Shown: positions 32,768 through 41,602 of the stretch, one piece after another
Layout: the number at the start of each line of letters is the position of its first letter
Position numbering within the stretch: position 1 is the stretch's first letter
Assembly (NCBI RefSeq): GCF_039645995.1
Contig: NZ_CP147920.1
Location: 992,001-1,056,000 of the forward strand
Source: Sulfurimonas sp. HSL3-1
GTDB lineage: Bacteria > Campylobacterota > Campylobacteria > Campylobacterales > Sulfurimonadaceae
Length of the DNA: 64,000 nucleotides
Direction of reading: 5' to 3'
Made by a program: the position numbers and the translations under genes
Notes under the pieces: model-generated
The model's database searches: none
Told to the model about the DNA's origin: nothing
Seen by the model: only the letters and a program-made list of their open reading frames with translations

Positions 32768-33685
32768 CTAGAGGCGGTGATGATGATGGATCGCCTTGAT
32801 GGCCTCGCGCGCGAAATTGAGCGCATTGATGCTGTATGTCAGGTCGTTGAAGGTCCATGAGAAAGGCTGGAAGAAACCGCCGTTGAGGACGGCGATGTAG
32901 ATGGTGTCCCCGACAAAGGAGATGCGGGGAAAGACGCGGTACTTTTGAATCAGCTCTTCGAGTTTTTCCATCACCGTATGCGACAGCAGAAAGTTGGCTT
33001 CGATGGGATCGCTGCCGTGGACGACATACTCCTTTTCAAAGCCGCCGCTGTCGAGGCGTATTCTTGCCAGCCCCCGGTACATCGCCGTGGGCTGCAGACC
33101 GCTGCCGATAAAGCCGAGATGCTTCTCCGCCAGGTCGAAAGAGACGATCGTCGTGCCCTTTACCGGTCGACGGGCCGCCGTGACACCGAACAGACCGCCC
33201 AGTACCGGCACCTTCTCTCCCTTGTCGAGATGTTCGAGCATGACGTGCGACATCCTCACCGGGAGACCGTCGTCGTCATAGGTCAGGAGGTTGTTGGCTT
33301 CATAGGTTTTGGCGGGAAAATCCTCCGCCAGTTTCGACGCGAGGATTTCACGGTAGGCGATGCCCCCGTAGGGATTGTATGTGAGCGCGGGGTCGATCGC
33401 CCGGAGCAGCGGGGCAACGACGAGACGCTGAAAACGCTTGAGCGTCCGCCGTCTTCTTCCCGGCTTGCGCCTGGTGGCAAGTATGCTGTATATCAGCGCG
33501 AAACAGAGAAGAACCAGCACGGCGATCTTTGGCTTTCCCGCGAGGACCAGGACACCCATAACCGCAAGGAGGGTGGTGAAGAGCACGGCTTTGAGCGTGC
33601 CGTTCAGGGGGATTGTCTGTTCGGGGGGAATGTTCGGCCGGATCTGTTGTTCGAAGACCTGTTCCAGTTCAGCCAATGTCTTCAA
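32768..33685 (-). CDS. DUF3137 domain membrane protein
   Basis: A TTG start at 33685 with AAAGGAG 8 bases upstream gives 305 residues. The alternative ATG at 33793 has no ribosome site and its first 36 residues look unlike the family. Two membrane helices (~residues 30-70) are followed by a large cytoplasmic DUF3137 domain with GGLFGVTAARRPVKGTTIVSFDLAEKH and FLLSHTVMEKLEELIQKYRV. Function unknown; DUF3137 proteins are typically found with LemA-family genes, which are absent here. Confidence 0.65.
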   Translation of the reverse strand: MKTLAELEQVFEQQIRPNIPPEQTIPLNGTLKAVLFTTLLAVMGVLVLAGKPKIAVLVLLCFALIYSILATRRKPGRRRRTLKRFQRLVVAPLLRAIDPALTYNPYGGIAYREILASKLAEDFPAKTYEANNLLTYDDDGLPVRMSHVMLEHLDKGEKVPVLGGLFGVTAARRPVKGTTIVSFDLAEKHLGFIGSGLQPTAMYRGLARIRLDSGGFEKEYVVHGSDPIEANFLLSHTVMEKLEELIQKYRVFPRISFVGDTIYIAVLNGGFFQPFSWTFNDLTYSINALNFAREAIKAIHHHHRL

Positions 33686-33830
33686 ACCGCCGCTCCTTTG
33701 TACCGATCTAAACAAGATCTTTTGTAGGAGATTATATCGAAGGTCTGCTGCACCGCTCTGCGGAACATACTGCTTTGGCGGAATCGCTATCATGACGCCA
33801 TACGAACGGGCGGTGCCGAAGGCGACGGGT

Positions 33831-33836
33831 TATAAT
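33831..33836 (+). promoter_or_regulatory. -10 box upstream of the 212-residue protein gene
   Basis: TATAAT sits 34 bases before the ATG at 33871, with GGAGGAAAC as ribosome site. Confidence 0.55.
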
Positions 33837-33870
33837 AGGGCAGAACAGATGCAATGGGAGGAAACAATCT

Positions 33871-34509
33871 ATGAACCTCGACAAACTCAAAACGGCCGAA
33901 GCGGAATTCTTTGCGATGTACCCCGGCGGTTTCGGGGATGAGGCGCTATTGCCCATCGTCAAACGGCATCACAGCGCGGAAATCGGCCGACAGGTCGAAA
34001 CACTTTTTGCCGAAAACGCCTTCGGGCAGCCTGATGAGGTGTGCGACAACTTCGCGAAGATCGTCTCCAAATCCTCCATGATCTCCTTTTTCGAGAAACC
34101 GCGCGTGCGCGACATGGTCAAAGGGATGAGCCCGGAGCAGAAGGATATGCTCTCCATCGCGCTGTACGAACTGCTGCACGGCAACGAAAAAGAGGGCTTT
34201 GAAGGGCTAGTTGAAGTGTTGTCGTACTACAAGCTGGCAAAATGGTCCCTGGTCTCCATGCTGCCTTATTATTACAACCGCCGCAAGGCGTTCTTCATCA
34301 AGCCGACGACGACCAAGAACATCCTCAAACATTTCGAAATAGGGGAGCTGGTGTACAAACCGCGCCCGGCGTACGCCTTTTATAAAGGCTATTCAAAAGT
34401 GCTCAACGAGATGAAAAAACGCGTAGACCCTTCACTGGGAAAAGACAATGCCGCGTTTACCGGTTTTTTGATGATGGCGATGGGAATGGAGGAGCGAAGG
34501 CACGGATGA
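33871..34509 (+). CDS. Unrecognised soluble protein
   Basis: 212 residues, largely helical by composition, with no signal or membrane segment. The start has GGAGG 7 bases upstream. The pattern of Lys/Glu-rich helices interrupted by Pro/Gly breaks (SPEQKDMLSIALYELLHG, ILKHFEIGELVYKPRPAYAFYKGYSKVL) suggests a compact helical domain. The C-terminus is rich in Met (MMAMGMEER). I do not recognise a family. Confidence 0.55.
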   Translation: MNLDKLKTAEAEFFAMYPGGFGDEALLPIVKRHHSAEIGRQVETLFAENAFGQPDEVCDNFAKIVSKSSMISFFEKPRVRDMVKGMSPEQKDMLSIALYELLHGNEKEGFEGLVEVLSYYKLAKWSLVSMLPYYYNRRKAFFIKPTTTKNILKHFEIGELVYKPRPAYAFYKGYSKVLNEMKKRVDPSLGKDNAAFTGFLMMAMGMEERRHG

Positions 34510-34560
34510 ACGGCTTCGCCCCGGGGGAAACATTATGCGACCCTATGATGCCCTCTGGTG

Positions 34561-35103
34561 CTATTGCCCCAGTCCGATTTGCCGCATGAACTCCTGATTG
34601 TCCCAAAAGAGGTACTCCTCGTCCATCGTTCCCTCATCCGTCCAGTGGCCGAACGTCGACATAGTCAATTTGAATGACTTTCCGGTCGGTTGAATGAACT
34701 TGCCATCTCCGATGGGCATCGGGCGTGTAAAGGTGCCTTGGATGACACCGATGACGGCCGTCCACTCTCCCTGCGCGACTTTGATCGGGTGGGTTTCGAT
34801 CCGGGTGTCCGGGGCCCACACGAACATGCCTTTCAGGTCTTCTATGTGAGTGCCGATCCCTTTCGTCATCCGTCCGTCGGGCCAGTGGACGACAATGTCC
34901 TTCGCATGGCTGCGGGAGAGTTCGTCCCATTTCTGGCCGCTGTAGACGTTAAAGTCCAGGTCGTCGAAATTGGACAGGTTGGCCGCAATGCGTTCCTGGT
35001 CTTTTTCGCAGGCGACGCTAGGCTGCACTTTTGCACAGCCGCCGAAACCGGCGGTAAACGCCACCATTGCCGCTAATGCGCAAATCTTTATGATCGTTTT
35101 CAT
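34561..35103 (-). CDS. Exported NTF2/SnoaL-like fold protein
   Basis: The ATG at 35103 with GGAAGGAT upstream opens a signal peptide (MKTIIKICALAAMVAFTAGFGGC) with a possible lipobox at the Cys. 180 residues. The mature protein has the helical first half and twisted sheet pattern of the SnoaL/NTF2-like fold (LSNFDDLDFNVYSGQKWDELSRSHAKDI, VHWPDGRMTKGIGTHIEDLKGMF, TIEDWTAVIG region). Several catalytic-looking His and Asp are present but no unique activity can be assigned. Possible roles include binding small aromatic ligands or polyketide-like substrates. Confidence 0.6.
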   Translation of the reverse strand: MKTIIKICALAAMVAFTAGFGGCAKVQPSVACEKDQERIAANLSNFDDLDFNVYSGQKWDELSRSHAKDIVVHWPDGRMTKGIGTHIEDLKGMFVWAPDTRIETHPIKVAQGEWTAVIGVIQGTFTRPMPIGDGKFIQPTGKSFKLTMSTFGHWTDEGTMDEEYLFWDNQEFMRQIGLGQ

Positions 35104-35337
35104 GGGGAATCCTTCCTCATCTTCCGCAGTCTGCGCTGCCGATGATCCGTGACGCGCTTTCATGCTCAAAGGGAGTAACGGGAGCGCGGCACATGCCTGA
35201 TTCCTCCATTATGAGGCATCTACATTGAGAGATGAGTGATTGATTTTTCTTATATTTTCTTTTTAAGTGTTCCGCTTGGCAAGGTTGCGGCGTTGCAGCG
35301 TGCACGCCACTTGCATATGACGCATAAAGGAGTCACC

Positions 35338-36534
35338 GTGATCATCAAAGCCAGCGTTCTCTACGACGGCCGTACGCGCCGGGAAGCATGTTATGTCCAT
35401 ATCGAGGGCACACAGATCAAAGCCGTGACGGAAAGGGCGGAACGGTACGATTTCGAAGGGATCGTCACCCCCGCCTTTGTCGATCCGCACTCCCATATCG
35501 GGATGTTCCGGGAAGGCGAACCCTCTTCGGAGGCCGAAGGTAACGACATGACCGACCAGATTCAGCCGCTGAACGAGCCGCTGCAGAGCATCTATATGGA
35601 TGACCCGGCGTTTACCTATGCCACCGATTTCGGCGTGCTCTACAGCTGCATCGTCCCCGGCAGCGGTAACGTCATCGGCGGGAAGACGACCGTTATCCGC
35701 CATTTTGCGCCAAACGTCGACGGGGCGCTGGTCAAACACCTTGGCTACAAGATGGCGCTGGGCTACAACCCGACATCGACGCGGCAGTGGAAAGGCACGC
35801 GGCCCAATACGCGCATGGGGGTCAATGCCCTCCTCGAAGAGCGTTTTGATACACTGCTGGCCCGGGAGAAAAAAGCGCGTACCGCCCATGACATTGCTCT
35901 GCTGGAGCTGGATGAAAGCGCTGACGGAGAGCTCCTTGCCCTCAAACGCGAACAGATTGAGGCGGACTACCATGCCGCTTTTTCGGCGACGGAACATGCG
36001 CTGCTGGACCTGCTGCAGGGAAACAAACTCGTCAAGATCCACGTCCACAAGGAGGATGATGCGCTCTATCTGATCGAGTTGGTCAAAAAGTACGGGCTGC
36101 GCGCCAGCGCGGAGCACTGCATGGATATCCATCATCGCCATATCTTCGAAGCCCTCGATGCGGCGGGAATCCCTGTCGTCTTCGGACCGCTGGGAAGCGT
36201 CGGTTATAAAACCGAGCTCAAACACGCCTCGTATAAAAACGTCTCCGAGCTGGTCGGGGCAAAGGTGCCCATGGCAGTCATGAGCGATCATCCCGTCATC
36301 CATGCACATACCCTGCGCGATGCGTCGCAATACTTCATGATCGCCGGTCTCGATGCGACGGATGCGATCAACCTTCTTACCCGGGAAAATGCCCGTGCCA
36401 TCGATATGGACGCGGAGCTCGGCACTATCGAGCCGGGCAAATGGGCCTCGCTGCTGTTATGGGACCGTGAGCCGATGATGCTCGGCGCCATCCCCCGCGT
36501 CGTCATCGGCGAAGGGCGTGTACTGCGGCAATAG
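35338..36534 (+). CDS. Amidohydrolase family protein
   Basis: A GTG start at 35338 (AAAGGAG 5 bases before it) gives 398 residues; an upstream in-frame ATG at 35236 is not needed. The metal-dependent TIM barrel shows the HxH motif PAFVDPHSHIG near residue 60, a second His region VKIHVHKEDDALYL near 235, EHCMDIHHRH near 265, and SDHPVIHAHTLRD near 320. These are the His and Asp ligands of imidazolonepropionase or carboxypeptidase-like amidohydrolases. A CDN end (GTIEPGKWASLLLWD) closes the composite domain. The substrate is unknown; a convergent hairpin follows. Confidence 0.85.
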   Translation: MIIKASVLYDGRTRREACYVHIEGTQIKAVTERAERYDFEGIVTPAFVDPHSHIGMFREGEPSSEAEGNDMTDQIQPLNEPLQSIYMDDPAFTYATDFGVLYSCIVPGSGNVIGGKTTVIRHFAPNVDGALVKHLGYKMALGYNPTSTRQWKGTRPNTRMGVNALLEERFDTLLAREKKARTAHDIALLELDESADGELLALKREQIEADYHAAFSATEHALLDLLQGNKLVKIHVHKEDDALYLIELVKKYGLRASAEHCMDIHHRHIFEALDAAGIPVVFGPLGSVGYKTELKHASYKNVSELVGAKVPMAVMSDHPVIHAHTLRDASQYFMIAGLDATDAINLLTRENARAIDMDAELGTIEPGKWASLLLWDREPMMLGAIPRVVIGEGRVLRQ

Positions 36535-36638
36535 GTGCTCGGCAGAACTTGTCGATCTACCGTTAGCAAAACGTGGATGGATCATGCTCACATAGAGAGG
36601 CTTGTGCCGATGTCGAACGGAAGATTTTGGGGATCAAA

Positions 36639-36666
36639 CCGTTCCCACACGAGGGTTTGGGAACGG
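36639..36666. terminator. Hairpin between convergent genes
   Basis: CCGTTCCC (36639-36646) and GGGAACGG (36659-36666) pair perfectly around a 12-base loop, between the amidohydrolase and the DUF3617 gene. No U-run is apparent. Confidence 0.4.
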
Positions 36667-36676
36667 ATCTGTAGGG

Positions 36677-37087
36677 TTATTCGCAGGGGCCGAGGTATTT
36701 GCCCGTCATCGTTGTCGTCATAGTCATGGCGCCCATACCCGTATCGGTATGCATATTCATTTTTCCGTGGAAACTCTCCCCCTTATAGGTGATGGTACCG
36801 TCCCCTTTGGAGTGGTTGCATTCGATGCGCCAGGATACGGTGTCGCCGTCGACCTTCTGCTCTAAGACTTTACAGCCGTCATTGTCGTTTTGCTGTACCG
36901 GAACGCGATCCTCCGCGCTCATGCACTGCTCAAAGGTCGTTGCGGGGATCTGCATCGCCATCCCCTGCATTTCCGTTTTACTGGTGATGGACCATTTTCC
37001 CTCTTTGAAGTCCGGTCCTGCCGGTTCTGAAGAGCAGGCGCTGAAGAGGAACCCGGAACAGATTAAAGCGGTAAGTACCGATCGCAT
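36677..37087 (-). CDS. DUF3617 lipoprotein
   Basis: The start at 37087 with AAGGAT before it gives 136 residues opening with a lipoprotein signal (ICSGFLFSACSS, Cys17). The mature region follows DUF3617: EGKWSITSKTEM, the CM pair, GCKVLEQKVDGDTVSWRIEC, and ending MTGKYLGPCE. Four cysteines in two pairs suggest disulfides. DUF3617 proteins are small periplasmic or outer-membrane lipoproteins of unknown role. An upstream in-frame ATG at 37249 was rejected as it would precede the signal. Confidence 0.75.
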   Translation of the reverse strand: MRSVLTALICSGFLFSACSSEPAGPDFKEGKWSITSKTEMQGMAMQIPATTFEQCMSAEDRVPVQQNDNDGCKVLEQKVDGDTVSWRIECNHSKGDGTITYKGESFHGKMNMHTDTGMGAMTMTTTMTGKYLGPCE

Positions 37088-37272
37088 ATAACATCCTTGT
37101 ACATGAATTTGAGGGCCATTGTAATATATTATTGTGATATTCGCAAACCAAACGTCATAGGGTGTATAGATGTGTAATGTTGTTAAGGTTACTTGCGTTA
37201 GGGTTATCGTATATAGGTAGGTCGGTGCTACCTTGCACCCGCCTGTCAACTCACGTCAACAAAAGGATTCCT

Positions 37273-38328
37273 ATGCTGAAAATAAAATGGGCGCTGATAG
37301 CCATAATGCTGCTGGCGGTCGCCAATCCGGCCGGAGCGGCGGGCAACGAGAATGGAGGGCTTTTCCACAAAAAAGTCCAGTTGTACAACGGAAAACGCAG
37401 TGATCCCTATACGGTCTTTTACCCCATCGAGATCACCGAACCGGGACGGGTGACGTTCGAGATCAAGGTGACGAACTACACGCATGACCAGGTCGATCAG
37501 CAAAAACGGCACTCCCCGTTCCGCTGGTATTTTGTCGATTCGCGTTTTCTTGACGGCAAACAGCCGATGAAAAAGAGCACGTTCCAGGAGTGGGCGCAAA
37601 AAGCGAACAAATACAATCCCGTCGAGTACATCGCGGGCGATGAGATCCGGGGCGTCTATAGAAGCCTCAAAAATCTCTCCGACTCCATCTTCGGCAAGAA
37701 GAAAAAGAAAAAGCTTCCGGCGTACTACCGCCGCGGCAATGCCCATGTTACGCTTGCCGACGGGCGGTCGACGCCGCCGCACTACGACATTGACCAGATG
37801 GAGTTGATGGAGACGCAGGGGATGTACTTCATTGTCCTGGACAACTACGATACGCAGCTGGCACCGGAGTTCGAGGTGAAGATCTCCTACCCCGGCAAAC
37901 AGCAGTATGTCGACGAGGCGCTGCAGCCCAAACCGATGGACCTCGGTATCCTTCAGATGGGACAGCGCAGGGGAAGCGGGAAACTCTATGTGACGTTGCA
38001 AAACTTCGGAGAGGGTGCTATCCCCGACGAGGTGTATGCGCGCAAAGGAAAAAGTGCTTTAACACTGATGCTGACGGTTGACGGCAAATCGTGGGGCGGT
38101 GTGACGCTGGCCGGTCTCGATGCGCGCAAGCGCTTGGCCAAGCCCGGCGGTAAGGTGACGTACACCTTCGAGAATCTGACATTGAAAGACGGCATGAAAA
38201 TCACCGCCGCGTTGAATATGCCGCGTTTTGAAGATACGAACCGCCGCAATAATCGTATGAATACGACCGCCAGCGTTAAACAAGAGCTCAAACCGGTGAC
38301 GCAGCCGCGCCCTGTACAGGGGCAGTAG
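37273..38328 (+). CDS. Unrecognised periplasmic protein
   Basis: The ATG at 37273 with AAAGGAT upstream opens a signal peptide (MLKIKWALIAIMLLAVANPAGA). 351 residues, then beta-rich segments (GRVTFEIKVTNYTHDQVDQ, MEFEVKISYPGKQQYVD, VTYTFENLTLKDG) that resemble two immunoglobulin-like or CARDB-type beta sandwiches, with a lysine-rich stretch at ~residues 140-148 (GKKKKKKLPAYYRRG). The function is not known. It is preceded by an AT-rich gap and no partner gene is adjacent. Confidence 0.55.
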   Translation: MLKIKWALIAIMLLAVANPAGAAGNENGGLFHKKVQLYNGKRSDPYTVFYPIEITEPGRVTFEIKVTNYTHDQVDQQKRHSPFRWYFVDSRFLDGKQPMKKSTFQEWAQKANKYNPVEYIAGDEIRGVYRSLKNLSDSIFGKKKKKKLPAYYRRGNAHVTLADGRSTPPHYDIDQMELMETQGMYFIVLDNYDTQLAPEFEVKISYPGKQQYVDEALQPKPMDLGILQMGQRRGSGKLYVTLQNFGEGAIPDEVYARKGKSALTLMLTVDGKSWGGVTLAGLDARKRLAKPGGKVTYTFENLTLKDGMKITAALNMPRFEDTNRRNNRMNTTASVKQELKPVTQPRPVQGQ

Positions 38329-38591
38329 GCATCGGATGAGACGCTGGATACAGCCTCCTCTGTCATGGTTTAATACCGCTAGTGCCGGGAGCAATCGTGT
38401 GCCCGGAACTGGCGGAGCAAATGGATTCGGAACATACCGGAACCCACGTGCGGCATTCCAGTATTTTTCGTAAACCTTGTCGGCGGGAGCGCGCAGTCGC
38501 ATTGCGGAACCAGCCGACCAAACTTGTTTTTCCCCTTAATCAATCTTTTACATTGGTACGAATAAGATAGTAAAAAAGAGGAGAAGAAGCA

Positions 38592-38939
38592 ATGAAAAAA
38601 AAGCATCTAGAAACGTTTGAAACAACGCTGTTGGCGATGAAATCGGAGCTGGAATCGAGCATCGCGCGTCTTCTCGAGGAGAATGACGCCGTGACCACGA
38701 CGGACGACGGTGTCGATATGCAGGACGAAGTCGCGCTGGAAAACGAGAGCCGGAACGAAACGGCGCTGATCCAACAGCAGCGGCATGAGCTCGATGAGGT
38801 CAATCACGCCCTGGCAAAGATCAAAAACGGGACCTACGGCGTCTGCGAGGCGAGCGGCGACAAGATCCCCCTTGAGCGGCTGCAGGCGATCCCGCATGCC
38901 CGATACTGCATCGAGGAGCAGCGCGAAGCGGAACTGTAG
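38592..38939 (+). CDS. TraR/DksA-like protein with altered zinc finger
   Basis: 115 residues. A long coiled-coil hairpin (residues ~5-80) includes the tip-like DMQDEVALENESRNETA, followed by the C-terminal finger YGVCEASGDKIPLERLQAIPHARYCIEEQ. In classical DksA the finger is CxxC...CxxC; here it reads CxxS...CxxE, so two of four zinc ligands are missing. Related paralogues that lack cysteines act without zinc or are redox-insensitive in other bacteria. It is likely to bind RNA polymerase through the secondary channel. GGAG precedes the ATG. Confidence 0.75.
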   Translation: MKKKHLETFETTLLAMKSELESSIARLLEENDAVTTTDDGVDMQDEVALENESRNETALIQQQRHELDEVNHALAKIKNGTYGVCEASGDKIPLERLQAIPHARYCIEEQREAEL

Positions 38940-38948
38940 CGCTGGGCT

Positions 38949-39761
38949 TCACGCCGACTGTGTCGAATTTTTTTGCTGATGAGAGAAGATCTTGTATGCC
39001 GAGAGCATCAGGACCACCGCCAGCAGGAGGACCAGCATGTCCCCGGGAACAACCCCGAGCAGAGCCGAACCGGCGGCGGCGCCGGCAATGGACCCGACGG
39101 CCAGGGCGATGAAGAGCCGCCGCTCTTCGCGCAAGACGATAAAGGCCTGGCTCTGGCTGTACCGTGCAAAACCGACGATCATCGTCGGCAGGCTGATCGC
39201 GAGTGAGAGGCTGCCGGCCAGTTTGATGTCGACGCCGTAAAGCAGGACGATCACGGGGATGAGCAGCTCGCCTCCCGCCACACCGAGCATTGATGCGACG
39301 ACACCGATGCCGAATCCCGCCGCTACTCCCGCGATCATCTGTGCCAGCGGGGCATCAAAAAGCGCCCCGTTCTCTCCCTGGAGGAACCAGTGCTCTCCCA
39401 TCAGGACGGTAGCGAGAAAGAGCAGGAGTGCGAGCACGATGCGGTCGAGCGTGCGCTCGCTGATCCTCATCGCAATGCCGGCAGCGATCCAGGCGCCCGC
39501 CAGGGAGCCTGCGAGAAGGTTGAGCATGATGCTTTTGTACTCCCACAGCTGATCAAAAGGGATTTCAGAAGCGCGGAAGAGCAGTGCGAAAAAGACGACG
39601 ATGAGCGATGTCGCCTTGTTAAGGATAACGGCCTTGAGCGTGTCGAGCCGGAACAGCCCCTTGAGTACAGGCAGCCGGAATTCCGCGCCGCCCAGCCCGA
39701 TCAGCCCCGCCAGTGTCGCGACAGCGCCCCCGGCGGCGAATCCCTGGAGGAGACGTTTCAT
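38949..39761 (-). CDS. TSUP family (TauE/SafE) permease
   Basis: 270 residues with about eight membrane helices. Two repeat halves typical of the sulfite exporter TauE/SafE family are visible: GLIGLGGAEFRLPVLKGLFR near residue 20 and GVVASMLGVAGGELLIPVIVLLYG near 160. Members export or import sulfur-containing anions such as sulfite, sulfoacetate or thiosulfate. In a sulfur-oxidising Campylobacterota this would suit inorganic sulfur traffic, but the substrate is inferred from family only. It is convergent with the DksA-like gene, 9 bases apart. Confidence 0.8.
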   Translation of the reverse strand: MKRLLQGFAAGGAVATLAGLIGLGGAEFRLPVLKGLFRLDTLKAVILNKATSLIVVFFALLFRASEIPFDQLWEYKSIMLNLLAGSLAGAWIAAGIAMRISERTLDRIVLALLLFLATVLMGEHWFLQGENGALFDAPLAQMIAGVAAGFGIGVVASMLGVAGGELLIPVIVLLYGVDIKLAGSLSLAISLPTMIVGFARYSQSQAFIVLREERRLFIALAVGSIAGAAAGSALLGVVPGDMLVLLLAVVLMLSAYKIFSHQQKNSTQSA

Positions 39762-39926
39762 ACTGCGCTACATCTTTCGTACGGTTGGATTGACATCAAT
39801 GCCCTTGGTATATTTGCGGGTATTGTAGCAGACGCTTATCAAAATACCCATTGAATTACACCTATTTAAACGCAAAAGATTTAATTGTCTGTGAAAAACT
39901 TGATGCCGCAATACGGGAGGAGGCTT

Positions 39927-40352
39927 TTATTCCAGCAGTCCCCACGCGATCGCCTGCTCCCGGTTTTCAAAAACCGCCATGGCCGTGCGCATGCGTCTGA
40001 AACCGAGCTTTTCGTAAAACGCCTCCTTCCCCGGATTGGCGTAGAGAATGATCTTTTTATGTCCGCGGGCGCGTTCGACGAGCGCGGAGACAATGCCTTT
40101 GCCAAGCCCCTGGCCCTGGTAGGCCGGCAGCACGGCGACATCGCAGATATAGGCGCAGTCAACGCCGTCGGCAAGTGCTCGTCCCGCGGCGACCATAGCA
40201 GGTCCGTCGAAGACGAAACAGACGAACATACTGTTGCCGAAGACCGTCCGAAGCGCCTCCGGAGGTTTGTCTCCCAGCGGGGCGGCCCTGTAGAGGTCGG
40301 AAAGCTGCTCCCAGTCAATGCCGTCGCAGGTATCGTGCCATGTAAGCTGCAT
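39927..40352 (-). CDS. GNAT N-acetyltransferase
   Basis: The ATG at 40352 with AGGAGA upstream gives 141 residues. The acetyl-CoA loop signature is VLPAYQGQGLGKGIVSALV near residue 75-93, preceded by YICDVAV on the central strand, and followed by ILYANPGKEAFYEKLGFRRM. This is a single GNAT domain. The acceptor is unknown. It ends a minus-strand run (Crp/Fnr regulator, DMT transporter, nitroreductase, GNAT) that may be one operon. Confidence 0.8.
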   Translation of the reverse strand: MQLTWHDTCDGIDWEQLSDLYRAAPLGDKPPEALRTVFGNSMFVCFVFDGPAMVAAGRALADGVDCAYICDVAVLPAYQGQGLGKGIVSALVERARGHKKIILYANPGKEAFYEKLGFRRMRTAMAVFENREQAIAWGLLE

Positions 40353-40360
40353 AGTGTCTC

Positions 40361-40984
40361 CTAGTCCACAAAGGTGACGACGTCGTCGAATGCGCGGCGA
40401 TGGCGATGCTCGGGACGGGAGGTGCCGTACCCCATCGGGAGCACCATCGAGACGCCAAAGGTCGCTGTATCGACCCGCAGCAGGGACATCACCGCTTCCG
40501 CGTCGAAGCCTCCGAGGGGACAGGAGTCGATGCCCAGCGCCGCCGCGGCGTTCATCAGGTTCATCGCCGCGAGATAGCACTGTTTGTCAGCATAATCGCC
40601 GAGCTGCCCGGGGCTCAGTGCGTCGGTATAGCCCGCATAAAAACCCTTGAGTACGTTTTCATAGAGGTCGTCCCCGTCGCGGCGTAGCAGGGGTTCGACA
40701 TAACCGTCCTCGATGCGGAGCGTTTTTCTGGCGAGAATGACGATCACCGCCGAGGCCGTCCCCACCTGTTCCTGGCCGTAACAGCAGCTCTGAAGCTGCC
40801 GTTTCAGCGGATCGGAGGTGACGACCAGGAACTGCCACGGTTCGATGCCGAAGGAGGAGGGGCTGAGACGCCCGGCCTCGAGAATGTAGTCCAGCTCATC
40901 GGCGGCGATCGCTTTATGCTCGTGAAACCGTCGGGCGGCATGCCGGAATTGCAGAATGTCCAGGTAGTGTGCTTTCATATGCAT
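40361..40984 (-). CDS. NAD(P)H nitroreductase family flavoprotein
   Basis: 207 residues of the nitroreductase fold, which uses FMN to reduce nitroaromatics or quinones. Seen are FRHAARRFHEHKAI, the FMN-contact stretch LEAGRLSPSSFGIEPWQFLVV near residue 38-58, and the region IDSCPLGGFD near 150. The RLSPSS..QPW-type signature is shared with the Helicobacter RdxA/FrxA type. Its stop is 8 bases from the GNAT start and its start is 3 bases after the DMT stop, so it is in the same transcript. The likely physiological role is redox-stress defence. Confidence 0.8.
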   Translation of the reverse strand: MHMKAHYLDILQFRHAARRFHEHKAIAADELDYILEAGRLSPSSFGIEPWQFLVVTSDPLKRQLQSCCYGQEQVGTASAVIVILARKTLRIEDGYVEPLLRRDGDDLYENVLKGFYAGYTDALSPGQLGDYADKQCYLAAMNLMNAAAALGIDSCPLGGFDAEAVMSLLRVDTATFGVSMVLPMGYGTSRPEHRHRRAFDDVVTFVD

Positions 40985-40987
40985 AGA

Positions 40988-41440
40988 TTATCCTTCATAG
41001 GTGATGAGTACGACGCCGGAGAGCATGATCGCGAGTCCGGCGAGCTTTTTGTACGTAATGGCCTCCATGGGCAGACCGAACCAGCCGAACGCGCCGGCGA
41101 TCATGACGAAAACCATCTGGCCGCTCAAGCCGAAGGTGAACATCTTTGCGATGCCGATCTTCGGAATAATGTAGTAATACAGGGCGATGCCGATAACGCT
41201 GAAAAATCCCCCGGCAACCCAGAGGTAAAGGGGCACGCTGCCGCCTCCTTTCGGAAGCGACAGTTGCGCCGGATTACCCAAGAGGTAGAGCAGCGCAAAG
41301 AGCGTGCTGACCGTGTAGGCAATCAGCGTTGCGAGAAACGGGTTTTTCAGCATGACGCCCAGCTGCGCATTGAAACCGCCTTGCACTGCCAGGGCAATCC
41401 CGGCTGCGAATGCAGTGAGGTAGAGTGTCATCGCATACAT
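40988..41440 (-). CDS. DMT-type small multidrug/YdcZ-like transporter
   Basis: 150 residues with about five membrane helices, matching the DUF606/YdcZ group of the drug/metabolite transporter superfamily: TAFAAGIALAVQGGFNAQLGVMLKNPF and the GGGFFSV to FGLSGQMVFVMIAGAFGWFGLP segments. Start is either 41440 or three codons later at 41431; neither has a strong ribosome site. A palindrome (41512-41530) lies about 80 bases upstream, and a Crp/Fnr regulator is encoded just beyond it. The likely role is efflux of a toxic metabolite. Confidence 0.7.
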   Translation of the reverse strand: MYAMTLYLTAFAAGIALAVQGGFNAQLGVMLKNPFLATLIAYTVSTLFALLYLLGNPAQLSLPKGGGSVPLYLWVAGGFFSVIGIALYYYIIPKIGIAKMFTFGLSGQMVFVMIAGAFGWFGLPMEAITYKKLAGLAIMLSGVVLITYEG

Positions 41441-41511
41441 CGGCGTACCGCGTCATGCGTGCGCGTCCATCTGCTGTGTACCGCGTTCATGATTTTCCTT
41501 CAGCGTTATTC

Positions 41512-41530
41512 TATGGAAACACGTTCCATA
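41512..41530. promoter_or_regulatory. Perfect palindrome, likely operator of the Crp/Fnr regulon
   Basis: TATGGAA (41512-41518) and TTCCATA (41524-41530) are perfect 7-base inverted arms with a 5-base spacer. It lies upstream of the DMT transporter/nitroreductase/GNAT genes and just beyond the stop of the Crp/Fnr-type gene. The spacing suits a dimeric helix-turn-helix regulator, although the canonical FNR/CRP half-sites (TTGAT or TGTGA) are absent. Confidence 0.5.
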
Positions 41531-41602
41531 TGCGGCAATGATAATAAAAAGCCCCCCTTCGTGTCATTTACATATGTTGATGTGCCGTCGATTAAGAAGC
41601 GT

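Noticed and set aside
38329-38591. Short repeats such as CGGAAC in the gap before the DksA-like gene
   Set aside because: Copies are too few and irregular to call a repeat array, and no coding frame is convincing.
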